From Planctomycetota bacterium (GTDB taxonomy: Bacteria; Planctomycetota; Phycisphaerae; Sedimentisphaerales; Anaerobacaceae), in NCBI GenBank assembly GCA_026386835.1, contig JAPLMV010000308.1, positions 1-6,183 on the forward strand: a DNA stretch of 6,183 nt. Direction: 5' to 3'. Position numbers and translations under genes: made by a program. The notes beneath the pieces were generated by a model. It was not told the DNA's origin and ran no database searches. It saw only the letters and a list, made by a program, of their open reading frames with translations. Below, piece after piece: positions 1-5,758 of the stretch (its first letter is position 1; every line of letters starts with the position of its first letter).

Positions 1-617
1 AGAATTGAAGGCAAACTTGTTCGGCTCGATAACGACACCGCCCTTATTCAGGTCGGTGCGGTCGGCTATGAAGTTATGCTGCCCGGCTACTGCATAAATT
101 CGCTCTCGGATAAAATCGGCTCGGACATAATTCTATGCACGATGGAATATTACGAGGGCTCGCCTGGTGGCGGAAACCTAATACCCAGAATGGTCGGCTT
201 TTTGAATACGAGCGAAAGGGATTTTTTCACAAAGTACACAAGCGTCAAGGGTATAGGCATAAAAAAGGGCTTAAAGTGCTCAGTATCCCCATCGCTACGA
301 TAGCATCGGCGATAGAAAACGGCGACGACAAGATATTGATGTCCCTGCCGTCGATAGGAACGCGAATGGCTCAGCAGATTATAGCCGAGCTTAAGGGCAA
401 ACTTCAGATTTTCGCAGCGGCTGAAACTTCCAGAACCGCTGCCGCAGGATTTAAGCCCTTTCAGGCCGAGGCACTGGAGATTCTTATTGCCTGGGGCGAG
501 AAAAGAAACGAGGCGATGGAACTTGTCGAGCTGGCCTGTAAGAGACACCCCGGCGTAAAATCGGCAGAGGAGCTTGTTCCATTGGTGTACCGGTTGAAAC
601 AGGGAATTGAAGTATAA
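1..617 (+). CDS. ruvA: Holliday junction branch migration protein RuvA, 5'-partial and frameshifted
   Basis: RuvA binds four-way DNA junctions as a tetramer and loads the RuvB motor for branch migration during recombinational repair in the cytoplasm. The window opens about three codons into the gene (the first visible residues are RIEGKLVRLD). Frame 1 encodes the OB-fold domain (visible residues 1 to about 66) and the first helix-hairpin-helix, KGIGIKKGLK; frame 3 continues it from about 267 with VLSIPIATIA, a second hairpin LPSIGTRMAQQI (about 116-127) and the C-terminal RuvB-contacting domain, ending at TAA 615-617. Joined with a -1 shift at 261-267 the product is about 205 visible residues, the normal family size. 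Without the shift, frame 1 stops at TAG 301-303, leaving about 100 residues with no second hairpin and no domain III. The acidic-pin loop also looks unusual (Gly-rich, EGSPGGGN). Identity is certain; whether the gene works depends on the shift being real recoding, a mutation or an assembly error. Confidence 0.93.
261..267 (+). promoter_or_regulatory. Slippery heptamer A_AAA_AAG at the ruvA frame break
   Basis: In the ruvA zero frame the codons are ATA AAA AAG, so bases 261-267 read A AAA AAG, the same heptamer that drives -1 frameshifting in E. coli dnaX. Slipping back one base gives GGG CTT AAA GTG, precisely the frame that continues RuvA. A purine-rich AAGGG (247-251) lies 9 bases upstream, similar in placement to the stimulatory Shine-Dalgarno-like element of dnaX, although those codons also encode the conserved Lys-Gly of the hairpin motif. 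The site is seen directly; that it works is inference. A run of six A is also where a single-base deletion or sequencing error would be expected. Confidence 0.5.
291..313 (+). other. Imperfect hairpin downstream of the ruvA slippery site
   Basis: ATCGC (291-295) pairs with GCGAT (309-313) and CGAT (298-301) with ATCG (305-308), giving a nine-pair stem with a two-base bulge (TA, 296-297) and a three-base loop. The zero-frame stop TAG (301-303) sits at the tip. It begins 23 bases after the heptamer, much farther than the roughly 5-9 base spacer usual for a frameshift stimulator, so its relevance is doubtful. Confidence 0.3.
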
Positions 618-628
618 ACAATTAACTT

Positions 629-670
629 TGAACATCGAACATAGAACGGTGAACTTTGAATAATGAAGAA
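629..670 (+). repeat. Degenerate heptanucleotide repeat (NGAACNT), left arm
   Basis: Six consecutive 7-base units can be read: TGAACAT, CGAACAT, AGAACGG, TGAACTT, TGAATAA, TGAAGAA. They run into the ATG (663) of the small ORF. The GAA core is kept in every unit while the remaining bases decay along the tract. Confidence 0.6.
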
Positions 671-926
671 TCAGAAATACGATTTAGAACAGAGGTTGAT
701 GGAATTCGCCGCCAGGATAATAAAGGTGGCGGAATCCAGCAGGGATTTTATTCACAAGATACGAATAGCTTTGAAAGAGCTGCGGGAAACGTCCAGGTGG
801 CTTAAATTAATAAAATATATAAAATTGCTTAATAAATCGGAAAGGCTTGATGGCCTAATCGATGAAACTGAACAGTTGATTAAGATATTTGTAACAAGCG
901 TGAAAACCGCCAATGAAAAAAAGTAA
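663..926 (+). CDS. Four-helix-bundle protein (23S rRNA intervening-sequence family), internally shortened
   Basis: This predicted 87-residue, helical, charged protein lies between ruvA and ruvB. The opening MKNQKYDLEQRLMEFAARII and the stretch SRDFIHKIRIALKELRET match my recollection of the four-helix-bundle/S23 family (the 23S_rRNA_IVP type), which is usually about 115-125 residues. The normally most conserved middle segment (the GQLIRSGTS...NYGEA region plus the preceding turn) is absent: residue E24-S25 joins directly to S26-R27. That implies an in-frame loss of about 30-35 residues that removes much of one helix. The function of free-standing members is unknown; relatives are encoded in rRNA intervening sequences and, as Avd, in diversity-generating retroelements. 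No Shine-Dalgarno is visible ahead of the ATG, which lies in a GAA-rich repeat tract. It is probably a decaying passenger gene, but a shortened functional protein cannot be excluded. Confidence 0.65.
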   Translation: MKNQKYDLEQRLMEFAARIIKVAESSRDFIHKIRIALKELRETSRWLKLIKYIKLLNKSERLDGLIDETEQLIKIFVTSVKTANEKK

Positions 927-930
927 TTCG

Positions 931-958
931 AGGTTGAACGTTTAGCGTTCAATGTTCA
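931..958 (-). repeat. Degenerate heptanucleotide repeat, right arm
   Basis: Read on the minus strand this tract is TGAACAT, TGAACGC, TAAACGT, TCAACCT, the same 7-base periodicity and consensus as the left tract at 629-670 but in inverted orientation. It begins shortly after the small ORF's stop (924-926) and ends inside the extended ruvB reading frame. Confidence 0.55.
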
Positions 959-975
959 AAGTTGATGAGATTCTT

Positions 976-2028
976 ATGGCGATAGATAGAATCATAACCG
1001 CTCAGTCGTTAAACCAGCAGGAAGAGAACTTCAATGTTTCTCTGCGCCCCAAATCTCTCGATGAGTGCGTTGGCCAGGCCGGCATCAGGGAGAAACTCTC
1101 AATCGCAATTACCGCAGCCAAAAAAAGAAACGAACCTCTCGAGCATATCCTCTTTTACGGCCCGCCCGGCTTAGGCAAGACAACGCTCGCTAATGTTGTA
1201 GCCTATGAAATGGGTGCACGTATCCGCTGCTCATCGGGGCCTGCACTTGTAAAGCAGGGCGATGTGATGGGTCTTTTGAGCAACATAAATACAGGCGATG
1301 TACTTTTCATCGATGAGATTCATCGGCTAAGCACACCCGTCGAGGAATTTATCTATCCTGCGATGGAGGAATTCCGCGTTGACTTTACCGTCGATAGCGG
1401 CATGCACGCAAAGACGATAAACTTTCCCCTCAAACGCTTTACCTTAGTCGGCGCAACAACACGGGCAGGGCTTTTGAGTGCCCCTCTTCGCAGCCGATTT
1501 GGAATGCTCTATCACCTCGAATTCTACAATCGGCAGGAATTGACCTTAATCCTGAAAAGGTCTGCCGATTTATTGCAGCTTCAATGTGATGACGGCACAC
1601 TCGAATTGATTGCAGCCCGCTCACGCGGTACGCCGCGTGTGGCAAATAGATTGTTAAAACGTGTTCGTGATTATGCGCAGGTCAAGGGCACCGGCTTACT
1701 TAGTGCAAAAATAGTCGAAAGTGCCCTTAAAATGGAGCAGATTGACCCATTGGGCCTGGATGAACTGGATAGGGCTGTTCTGCGTGCTCTGGTCAATGTC
1801 TATGACGGCGGCCCAGCGGGCATCGAAGCCATTGCTGCAACATTAGGCGAAGAAAGGGACACCCTCGAAGATGTGGTTGAGCCGTATCTATTGCAGATAG
1901 GTTTTTTGCGGCGGACAAAACGCGGCAGGGAAATCACAAAGACCGCCTGTGAACATCTGGGCTTAAAGTACCACCAGAAAAAAGATGCTTCCATCGAACC
2001 AGAACTTTTCGAAGAAAGCCAGCAGTAA
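976..2028 (+). CDS. ruvB: Holliday junction DNA helicase RuvB
   Basis: RuvB is the AAA+ hexameric ATPase that drives branch migration of junctions held by RuvA. The 350-residue product shows Walker A GPPGLGKT (residues 62-69 from this start), Walker B LFIDEIH (110-116), sensor 1 GATTRAG (159-165), the Arg-finger region PLRSRFG, sensor 2 RGTPRVANRLL (217-227) and the C-terminal winged-helix domain with DTLEDVVEPYLLQIGFLRRT. All key residues are intact. The frame is open from ATG 952, but that ATG and the next codons (MFKVD) lie in the inverted-repeat arm and have no ribosome site. ATG 976 gives the usual short N-terminus and has a weak GATGAG six bases upstream, so I chose it. The gene follows ruvA with the small ORF in between and ends 13 bases from the convergent recO. 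Confidence 0.96.
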   Translation: MAIDRIITAQSLNQQEENFNVSLRPKSLDECVGQAGIREKLSIAITAAKKRNEPLEHILFYGPPGLGKTTLANVVAYEMGARIRCSSGPALVKQGDVMGLLSNINTGDVLFIDEIHRLSTPVEEFIYPAMEEFRVDFTVDSGMHAKTINFPLKRFTLVGATTRAGLLSAPLRSRFGMLYHLEFYNRQELTLILKRSADLLQLQCDDGTLELIAARSRGTPRVANRLLKRVRDYAQVKGTGLLSAKIVESALKMEQIDPLGLDELDRAVLRALVNVYDGGPAGIEAIAATLGEERDTLEDVVEPYLLQIGFLRRTKRGREITKTACEHLGLKYHQKKDASIEPELFEESQQ

Positions 2029-2041
2029 TATTCAAATCAAG

Positions 2042-2776
2042 CTATGGCTTAAGAACATACTTTGCCATTTTGGGCGGGCGGCGGAGAATTTCGGTGAAGT
2101 GCCGGACAAAAACCTTTTCAATTTCAAGCAGCGTCTTTTCATCAGCCTGGGCAATCAATTTCAAGTTGCTCAAAGAATCGGCAGCATTTTTGGACAACCT
2201 GATCTTGTCGATAAAACCGGCCTCGCAATCCCTACACACAAGGCCGTTGGCAGAACTGCTGAAATAAGTTTCGTATTGCGTATCGCGTATTGCGTATTGC
2301 GTTTTACAATTTACGCAGTAACTCAAAATAGGCTGCAGACCGACTTCTTTGAGCAAACCAAGCTGAAATAAAATCAGCAAAGCAAGGATGTTTCGTCGCT
2401 CGCAGAGGTTTTGTAAAAACTGCACGAAGTTATCAAACAGTTGGGGATGCGGGTCGTATTCGTCCATCAGATTAGTTACCAACTCGGCTGCGAACAGAGC
2501 GCAGTTTAATGCAAAAAGATTTTCCGCAGGACTATTGAATCCCGGTTTTTGTTCGAATTCAGTCAGTGTGGCAAGTTTCTCGCCGCCAGTCGCCGTAAAA
2601 ACAATATCGCCATAGGCTAATATCTCAATCGGGCCGCCGAACGCGGATTTTGGCCTTTTCGAGCCTTTAACGATAGCGCTGATTTTTCCCGTTTCTCTGG
2701 TAAAAAAAGTCACAACCTGACTTGTCTCGGAATAATCAATCGCACTTATACAAATCCCCAAATCCTTAGTCATCAT
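2042..2776 (-). CDS. recO: DNA repair protein RecO
   Basis: RecO acts with RecR (and RecF) to load RecA on SSB-coated single-stranded DNA and can anneal complementary strands. The 244-residue product has the N-terminal OB-fold (about 1-80, with VVTFFTRETGKISAIVKGSKRPKS), the helical core and a four-cysteine zinc finger: C154-x2-C157, then C181-x2-C184. The finger loop between the pairs is 23 residues, which I judge about 6-8 longer than usual; the extra residues TQYAIRDTQY (159-168) are encoded by the heptamer repeat at 2274-2301. The start is ATG 2776, or ATG 2773 (the protein begins MM); no Shine-Dalgarno is visible. It is the last gene of the minus-strand block, 13 bases after the ybeY stop, and faces ruvB tail to tail. 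Confidence 0.9.
   Translation of the reverse strand: MMTKDLGICISAIDYSETSQVVTFFTRETGKISAIVKGSKRPKSAFGGPIEILAYGDIVFTATGGEKLATLTEFEQKPGFNSPAENLFALNCALFAAELVTNLMDEYDPHPQLFDNFVQFLQNLCERRNILALLILFQLGLLKEVGLQPILSYCVNCKTQYAIRDTQYETYFSSSANGLVCRDCEAGFIDKIRLSKNAADSLSNLKLIAQADEKTLLEIEKVFVRHFTEILRRPPKMAKYVLKP
2274..2301. repeat. Four-copy TATTGCG heptamer repeat inside recO
   Basis: Four tandem 7-base units, TATTGCG, TATCGCG, TATTGCG, TATTGCG (27 of 28 bases to consensus), lie within the recO zinc-finger coding region. On the coding strand they read CGCAATA units and encode TQYAIRDTQY, a peptide typical of translated dispersed heptamer repeats rather than of RecO. The frame is preserved although 28 is not a multiple of three, so flanking bases must have adjusted. 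Confidence 0.85.
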
Positions 2777-2782
2777 AATTAT

Positions 2783-2803
2783 CTACAAACTACGAACTAA
2801 ATA
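2783..2803. repeat. Short CTACRAA heptamer tract at the ybeY-recO junction
   Basis: The plus strand reads CTACAAA, CTACGAA, CTAAATA, about 2.5 recognisable units. On the coding strand this is the end of ybeY, and one unit supplies its TAG stop (2790-2792). The tract is short, so chance is possible. Confidence 0.45.
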
Positions 2804-3260
2804 CTTTTCCAAACCCTTCCTGCTGCAAAATCTCATCTTCGGCATCGTGCATTTTTCTGGCCTTTGACGGCGTGGAATCATCGAAGCCGAGATTATGAAG
2901 CAGGCCGTGAGTTATATAAAGCATAAGCTCCGCCTGGCAGCAATGCCCTCGAAGTTTTGCCTGTCTTGCCGCAAGTTCAGCATTGACTGCCAACTCGAAT
3001 ACTTTCGTGCCCATGCCGTCGTCGTCCGACAAATCAAAACTCAGGCAGTCGGTGGTGCGGTTGTGCTTGAGGAATTTTTTGTTTAACCTCAGAATTTCTG
3101 TATCACCAACGATGGCAATGCTGATGTTTACTTTCGGCAGCTTAAAACGCAGGCAGATATTCTTGACCAGCTTCTTAAGAGCCGGCAATTCGACCGCGGC
3201 GGCTTTAAATTTTTTGGTTATTTGAATAGCGACATTTCTGTCTTGTCTTTTGGCATTCAT
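2790..3260 (-). CDS. ybeY: Endoribonuclease/rRNA maturation factor YbeY
   Basis: YbeY is a zinc-dependent protein needed for 16S rRNA 3'-end maturation and ribosome quality control. The 156-residue product carries the family signature NRTTDCLSF (67-75) and the metal site THGLLHNLGFDD (117-128). The first two ligands, H118 and H122, are present; the usual third His (HGxLHxxGxDH) is Asp128 here. Asp can bind zinc and some lineages may use it, so activity is plausible but unproven. The start ATG 3260 lies two bases after the stop of the PgpH-like gene with no Shine-Dalgarno, suggesting translational coupling or reinitiation. Sitting close to phoH and a PgpH-type gene is a classic arrangement. 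The last residues and the stop lie in a heptamer repeat tract. Confidence 0.92.
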   Translation of the reverse strand: MNAKRQDRNVAIQITKKFKAAAVELPALKKLVKNICLRFKLPKVNISIAIVGDTEILRLNKKFLKHNRTTDCLSFDLSDDDGMGTKVFELAVNAELAARQAKLRGHCCQAELMLYITHGLLHNLGFDDSTPSKARKMHDAEDEILQQEGFGKVFSS

Positions 3261-3262
3261 AA

Positions 3263-4786
3263 TTATTCGTTAGGGTAGGCCTGAACATCTGTGCGGGAGG
3301 ATGGTATTTCGAGCACATCCATCGGTTTTGGATATGCGATTCGGCCGTGATAATGCGCAATGAGGGTCTTTGATATGCTCGCCTCTATAAGACTCAATTC
3401 CCGAAGCGACAGGTCGCATTCGTCGAATTGGCCGTCCTGCAGACGCTTCATTGCCATATTATGCACAATCACCTCTATCCTTGTCGGCGTTACTTCAGGC
3501 AGTGCCCTGACGGTACCTTCCACGCTGTCGGCCAGCATCACAATAGCCGCTTCCTTTGTCAGCGGTTTTGGGCCGGCATATCTGAATTCCGTTTCCGAAA
3601 GCTCAAATTGCTTTTCATCCAGTTTTTTCTTTGCCTGGTTATAGAAATATTCAACCAGCGTCGTACCGTGATGAGTTTCGACAAACTGCCTCAGCACCGT
3701 GGGTAAGCCATATTCATCCGCAAGCTCCATTCCGTCTTTGACGTGTCCGACGATTATCAACTGGCTCATTGCCGGTGACAATTCCCTGTGCTGACTGAGC
3801 GAGCCGATCTGATTTTCGACAAAATAGCCGGGCTTATTGATTTTGCCGATATCGTGATAATAAGCCCCGACCCTGCACAAAAGGCCGTTGCGGCCGATTG
3901 CCTCTGCTGCCGCCTCAGCGATGGAACCAATCATCAGACTGTGGCTGAATGTCCCCGGCGCTTCCATTGCAAGTCTTTTCAGCAGCGGCTGATTGGCATC
4001 GCTGTAGTCCAGCAGCGTCATGCTCGTTGTTATTTTGAAGGTTTTTTCGATAAGCGGCAGTAAGCTTTGCAGCAGTATCGCCACTGCCATCGTGGCAAGG
4101 GCATGCCAGCCGGCGTTGACGAATATTTTACTTAGCGGCTGCTCTTTGGTTACAAAATCCAGCGTCATCGCCATTATGAACACCGCCACCGCCGCAATAG
4201 CCCCAACCTCAAGCAATTTTGTCCTTGTCCTGATTTCTTTAAGAGAAAAACAGCAGGTCAGAACACCGGCTGACGCCGTAAAGAACAGCTTCATATCGAG
4301 AGGCGGTTCAAATACAAAACAGACAAAAACAACGTAAAATACGCTCATCCCTGTTGCGAAACGCTGATTGTACGAAATCGCCAGGATAATCGCCGCCGCT
4401 ATTGCCGTTCCCATCCCCCAGTAAGGCTGATTTGCGAGCAACGCACCGATTTTTGCAAGTATCAGCAGCGAGGTAAATATACCTGCCAGTGCCAGCAGTC
4501 TCGGATGGTTTTTAATTATCCGTTTCTGATAGCGGGAAATATATAAAATACACGCCCCGCAAATCAGAGTTGTTATGGCTGCTTTTGGTATTATCTGGTA
4601 ATAATCTTTTTGCTCAATCGAATCGAATGAAAGAATCATGGTACAAATCACGGTGAAAACAAGCCCCAGCAGAACCGATATAATAATATCGATATCCGCC
4701 CAGGTGCGCAGATGATAAAACCGCTCAGCGGCTAAATTCTTCCGCATCTGACTTCTTCTCTGAGTTATTTTGCTGAAAAACCACAT
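3263..4786 (-). CDS. pgpH: PgpH-like membrane HD-domain phosphodiesterase lacking the extracellular domain
   Basis: This is a probable cyclic di-AMP phosphodiesterase of the 7TM-HD (PgpH) family in the inner membrane with a cytoplasmic HD domain. From ATG 4786 it has 507 residues: a basic N-terminus, about eight hydrophobic segments (roughly 33-53, 68-84, 96-116, 124-139, 145-159, 166-182, 192-209, 224-246) and then the HD domain. All metal ligands are visible: H282, H311-D312, H348, H372-H373 and D420, matching the spacing I recall for Listeria PgpH. Family members usually have a large extracellular 7TMR-HDED domain between helix 1 and the rest; here only about 14 residues lie there. The frame is open to ATG 4870, but that start would overlap phoH by 74 bases. 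ATG 4786 (MWFFSK) is 10 bases past the phoH stop; ATG 4747, preceded by GAGAAG, is another option. The substrate is inferred from the family. Confidence 0.88.
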   Translation of the reverse strand: MWFFSKITQRRSQMRKNLAAERFYHLRTWADIDIIISVLLGLVFTVICTMILSFDSIEQKDYYQIIPKAAITTLICGACILYISRYQKRIIKNHPRLLALAGIFTSLLILAKIGALLANQPYWGMGTAIAAAIILAISYNQRFATGMSVFYVVFVCFVFEPPLDMKLFFTASAGVLTCCFSLKEIRTRTKLLEVGAIAAVAVFIMAMTLDFVTKEQPLSKIFVNAGWHALATMAVAILLQSLLPLIEKTFKITTSMTLLDYSDANQPLLKRLAMEAPGTFSHSLMIGSIAEAAAEAIGRNGLLCRVGAYYHDIGKINKPGYFVENQIGSLSQHRELSPAMSQLIIVGHVKDGMELADEYGLPTVLRQFVETHHGTTLVEYFYNQAKKKLDEKQFELSETEFRYAGPKPLTKEAAIVMLADSVEGTVRALPEVTPTRIEVIVHNMAMKRLQDGQFDECDLSLRELSLIEASISKTLIAHYHGRIAYPKPMDVLEIPSSRTDVQAYPNE

Positions 4787-4796
4787 TTTTTGTTCA

Positions 4797-5747
4797 CTAA
4801 CAACTACTCTTGGCCTCTGCCTTTTTCTGATAGGCTTGCACAATCTTCTGAACAAGTTTATGACGCACAATATCTGTCTGCGTCAACTCCACACAACCTA
4901 TGCCTTTTATCCTTCGCAAGGTTTCGGTCGCCTCAACCAGTCCGCTTTTCTGTCCCGGCTCAAGGTCAATCTGCGTTATATCTCCTGTTATTATCATTTT
5001 CGAGCCGTGACCAAGCCGCGTCAGCATCATCAGCATCTGAACCGTCGATGTATTCTGCGCCTCATCACAGATAACAGCGGATTCATTTAACGTCCGTCCC
5101 CGCATAAATGCAAGCGGAATAATTTCGATGATGTCAAGCGACATAAATTTTTTCATCTGGGCAAATTCCATCATATCTTCCAGCGCATCGAACAGCGGAC
5201 GAAGATACGGATTTACCTTTGCCTGCAGGTCGCCTGGAAGAAAACCCAGTTTTTCGCCTGCCTCGACCGCAGGCCTGGCAAGCACTATTCTTCTGATTTG
5301 CTTTTTCTTGAGCATTGAAACCGCAATCGCAACCGCAAGATATGTCTTACCCGTCCCTGCAGGCCCTATGCAGAACGTAAGGTCATTATTCAGCATCGTT
5401 TCGATGTACTTTTTCTGCCCCGGCGTTTTCCCTTTGATAAGCTTCTTATGCGAATAGACGTTTATTGCCTGTTCCTCTTCCTCCGGCTCATCAGACTGGT
5501 TCTCAGTCAAAAAAAACGTTACATCCGAAGTCGTCAATGAGCCACGTTTAATCAGATGCTTTTGCATCCTGTCTATGATTTCAGCGGCCTTATTTACACC
5601 ATCTTCTTTACCGCTGATCATCAGGTTGGCCTGACGGGCTGTAACATGAACCCCAAGCGCCTGACGCAAAAGACGAAGATTGCCGTCCGCAGTACCGAAC
5701 AACTCAAGCTGCCTGTCAGGTGAATCTAATTGTATCGTAACTTCCAA
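4797..5747 (-). CDS. phoH: PhoH family ATPase (PhoH/PhoL)
   Basis: This is a cytoplasmic P-loop ATPase related to the helicase core; the family is linked to RNA metabolism and is regularly encoded next to YbeY. The 316-residue product has an N-terminal KH-like region (about 1-70), an acidic linker (EPEEEEQ, 87-93), Walker A GPAGTGKT (128-135), Walker B VICDEAQN (225-232), a TGD motif (254-256) and the C-terminal DIVRHKLV (292-299), all standard for PhoH. The start is TTG at 5747, supported by AGAGGAA six bases upstream and by the conserved-looking N-terminus. It lies 9 bases after the cdsA stop and 10 bases before the PgpH-like gene, so co-transcription is likely. The exact biochemical role is not settled for this family. 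Confidence 0.94.
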   Translation of the reverse strand: MEVTIQLDSPDRQLELFGTADGNLRLLRQALGVHVTARQANLMISGKEDGVNKAAEIIDRMQKHLIKRGSLTTSDVTFFLTENQSDEPEEEEQAINVYSHKKLIKGKTPGQKKYIETMLNNDLTFCIGPAGTGKTYLAVAIAVSMLKKKQIRRIVLARPAVEAGEKLGFLPGDLQAKVNPYLRPLFDALEDMMEFAQMKKFMSLDIIEIIPLAFMRGRTLNESAVICDEAQNTSTVQMLMMLTRLGHGSKMIITGDITQIDLEPGQKSGLVEATETLRRIKGIGCVELTQTDIVRHKLVQKIVQAYQKKAEAKSSC

Positions 5748-5751
5748 AATA

Positions 5752-5758
5752 TTCCTCT
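5752..5758 (-). promoter_or_regulatory. Ribosome binding site deciding the TTG start of phoH
   Basis: On the minus strand AGAGGAA (5758 to 5752) stands six bases (counted from GAGG) before TTG 5747. It overlaps the cdsA TAG stop (5757-5759), so ending and starting ribosomes share the site. It is the clearest Shine-Dalgarno sequence in the block; recO, ybeY and the small four-helix ORF show none. Confidence 0.7.

Larger units (their letters stand above)
621..966. repeat. Inverted-repeat-bounded, IVS-like module between ruvA and ruvB
   Basis: The left arm 621-640 and right arm 947-966 are complementary: of 20 facing positions 18 are Watson-Crick pairs, one is G-U and one is a mismatch, with partial pairing continuing inward (624-654 against 933-963, 24 of 31). 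The arms enclose the complete small four-helix-bundle ORF at 663-926. In an RNA this would form a long terminal stem with the ORF in the loop, the layout of the 23S rRNA intervening sequences whose encoded protein belongs to the same family. The left arm starts 3 bases after the ruvA stop; the right arm overlaps the first possible ruvB codons. Complementarity is seen directly; that this is one inserted element is inference. Confidence 0.6.

Noticed and set aside
76..303. Separate 75-residue ORF
   Set aside because: It is the zero-frame 5' part of ruvA; the homologous frame is already open from base 1.
150..635. 161-residue antisense ORF
   Set aside because: It lies opposite ruvA, has no recognisable motif, and is explained as a shadow frame.
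2029..2055. Bidirectional terminator between ruvB and recO
   Set aside because: Only a four-pair AAGC/GCTT stem (2039-2050) without a T run on either strand; too weak to call.
2274..2301. CRISPR-like array
   Set aside because: The 7-base units are directly adjacent without spacers, so this is a simple tandem repeat.
1985..2371. 128-residue plus-strand ORF over recO
   Set aside because: Its translation includes VLRIAYCVLRF from the heptamer repeat and it is antisense to the clearly recognisable RecO zinc finger.
3360..4337. Several plus-strand ORFs of 91-105 residues opposite the HD gene
   Set aside because: They are Ser/Cys-rich shadow translations with no family resemblance; the minus-strand frame carries all HD ligands and membrane helices.
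4787..4870. Upstream start for the PgpH-like gene at 4870
   Set aside because: It would overlap phoH by 74 bases and add a basic stretch unlike the family; ATG 4786 fits better.
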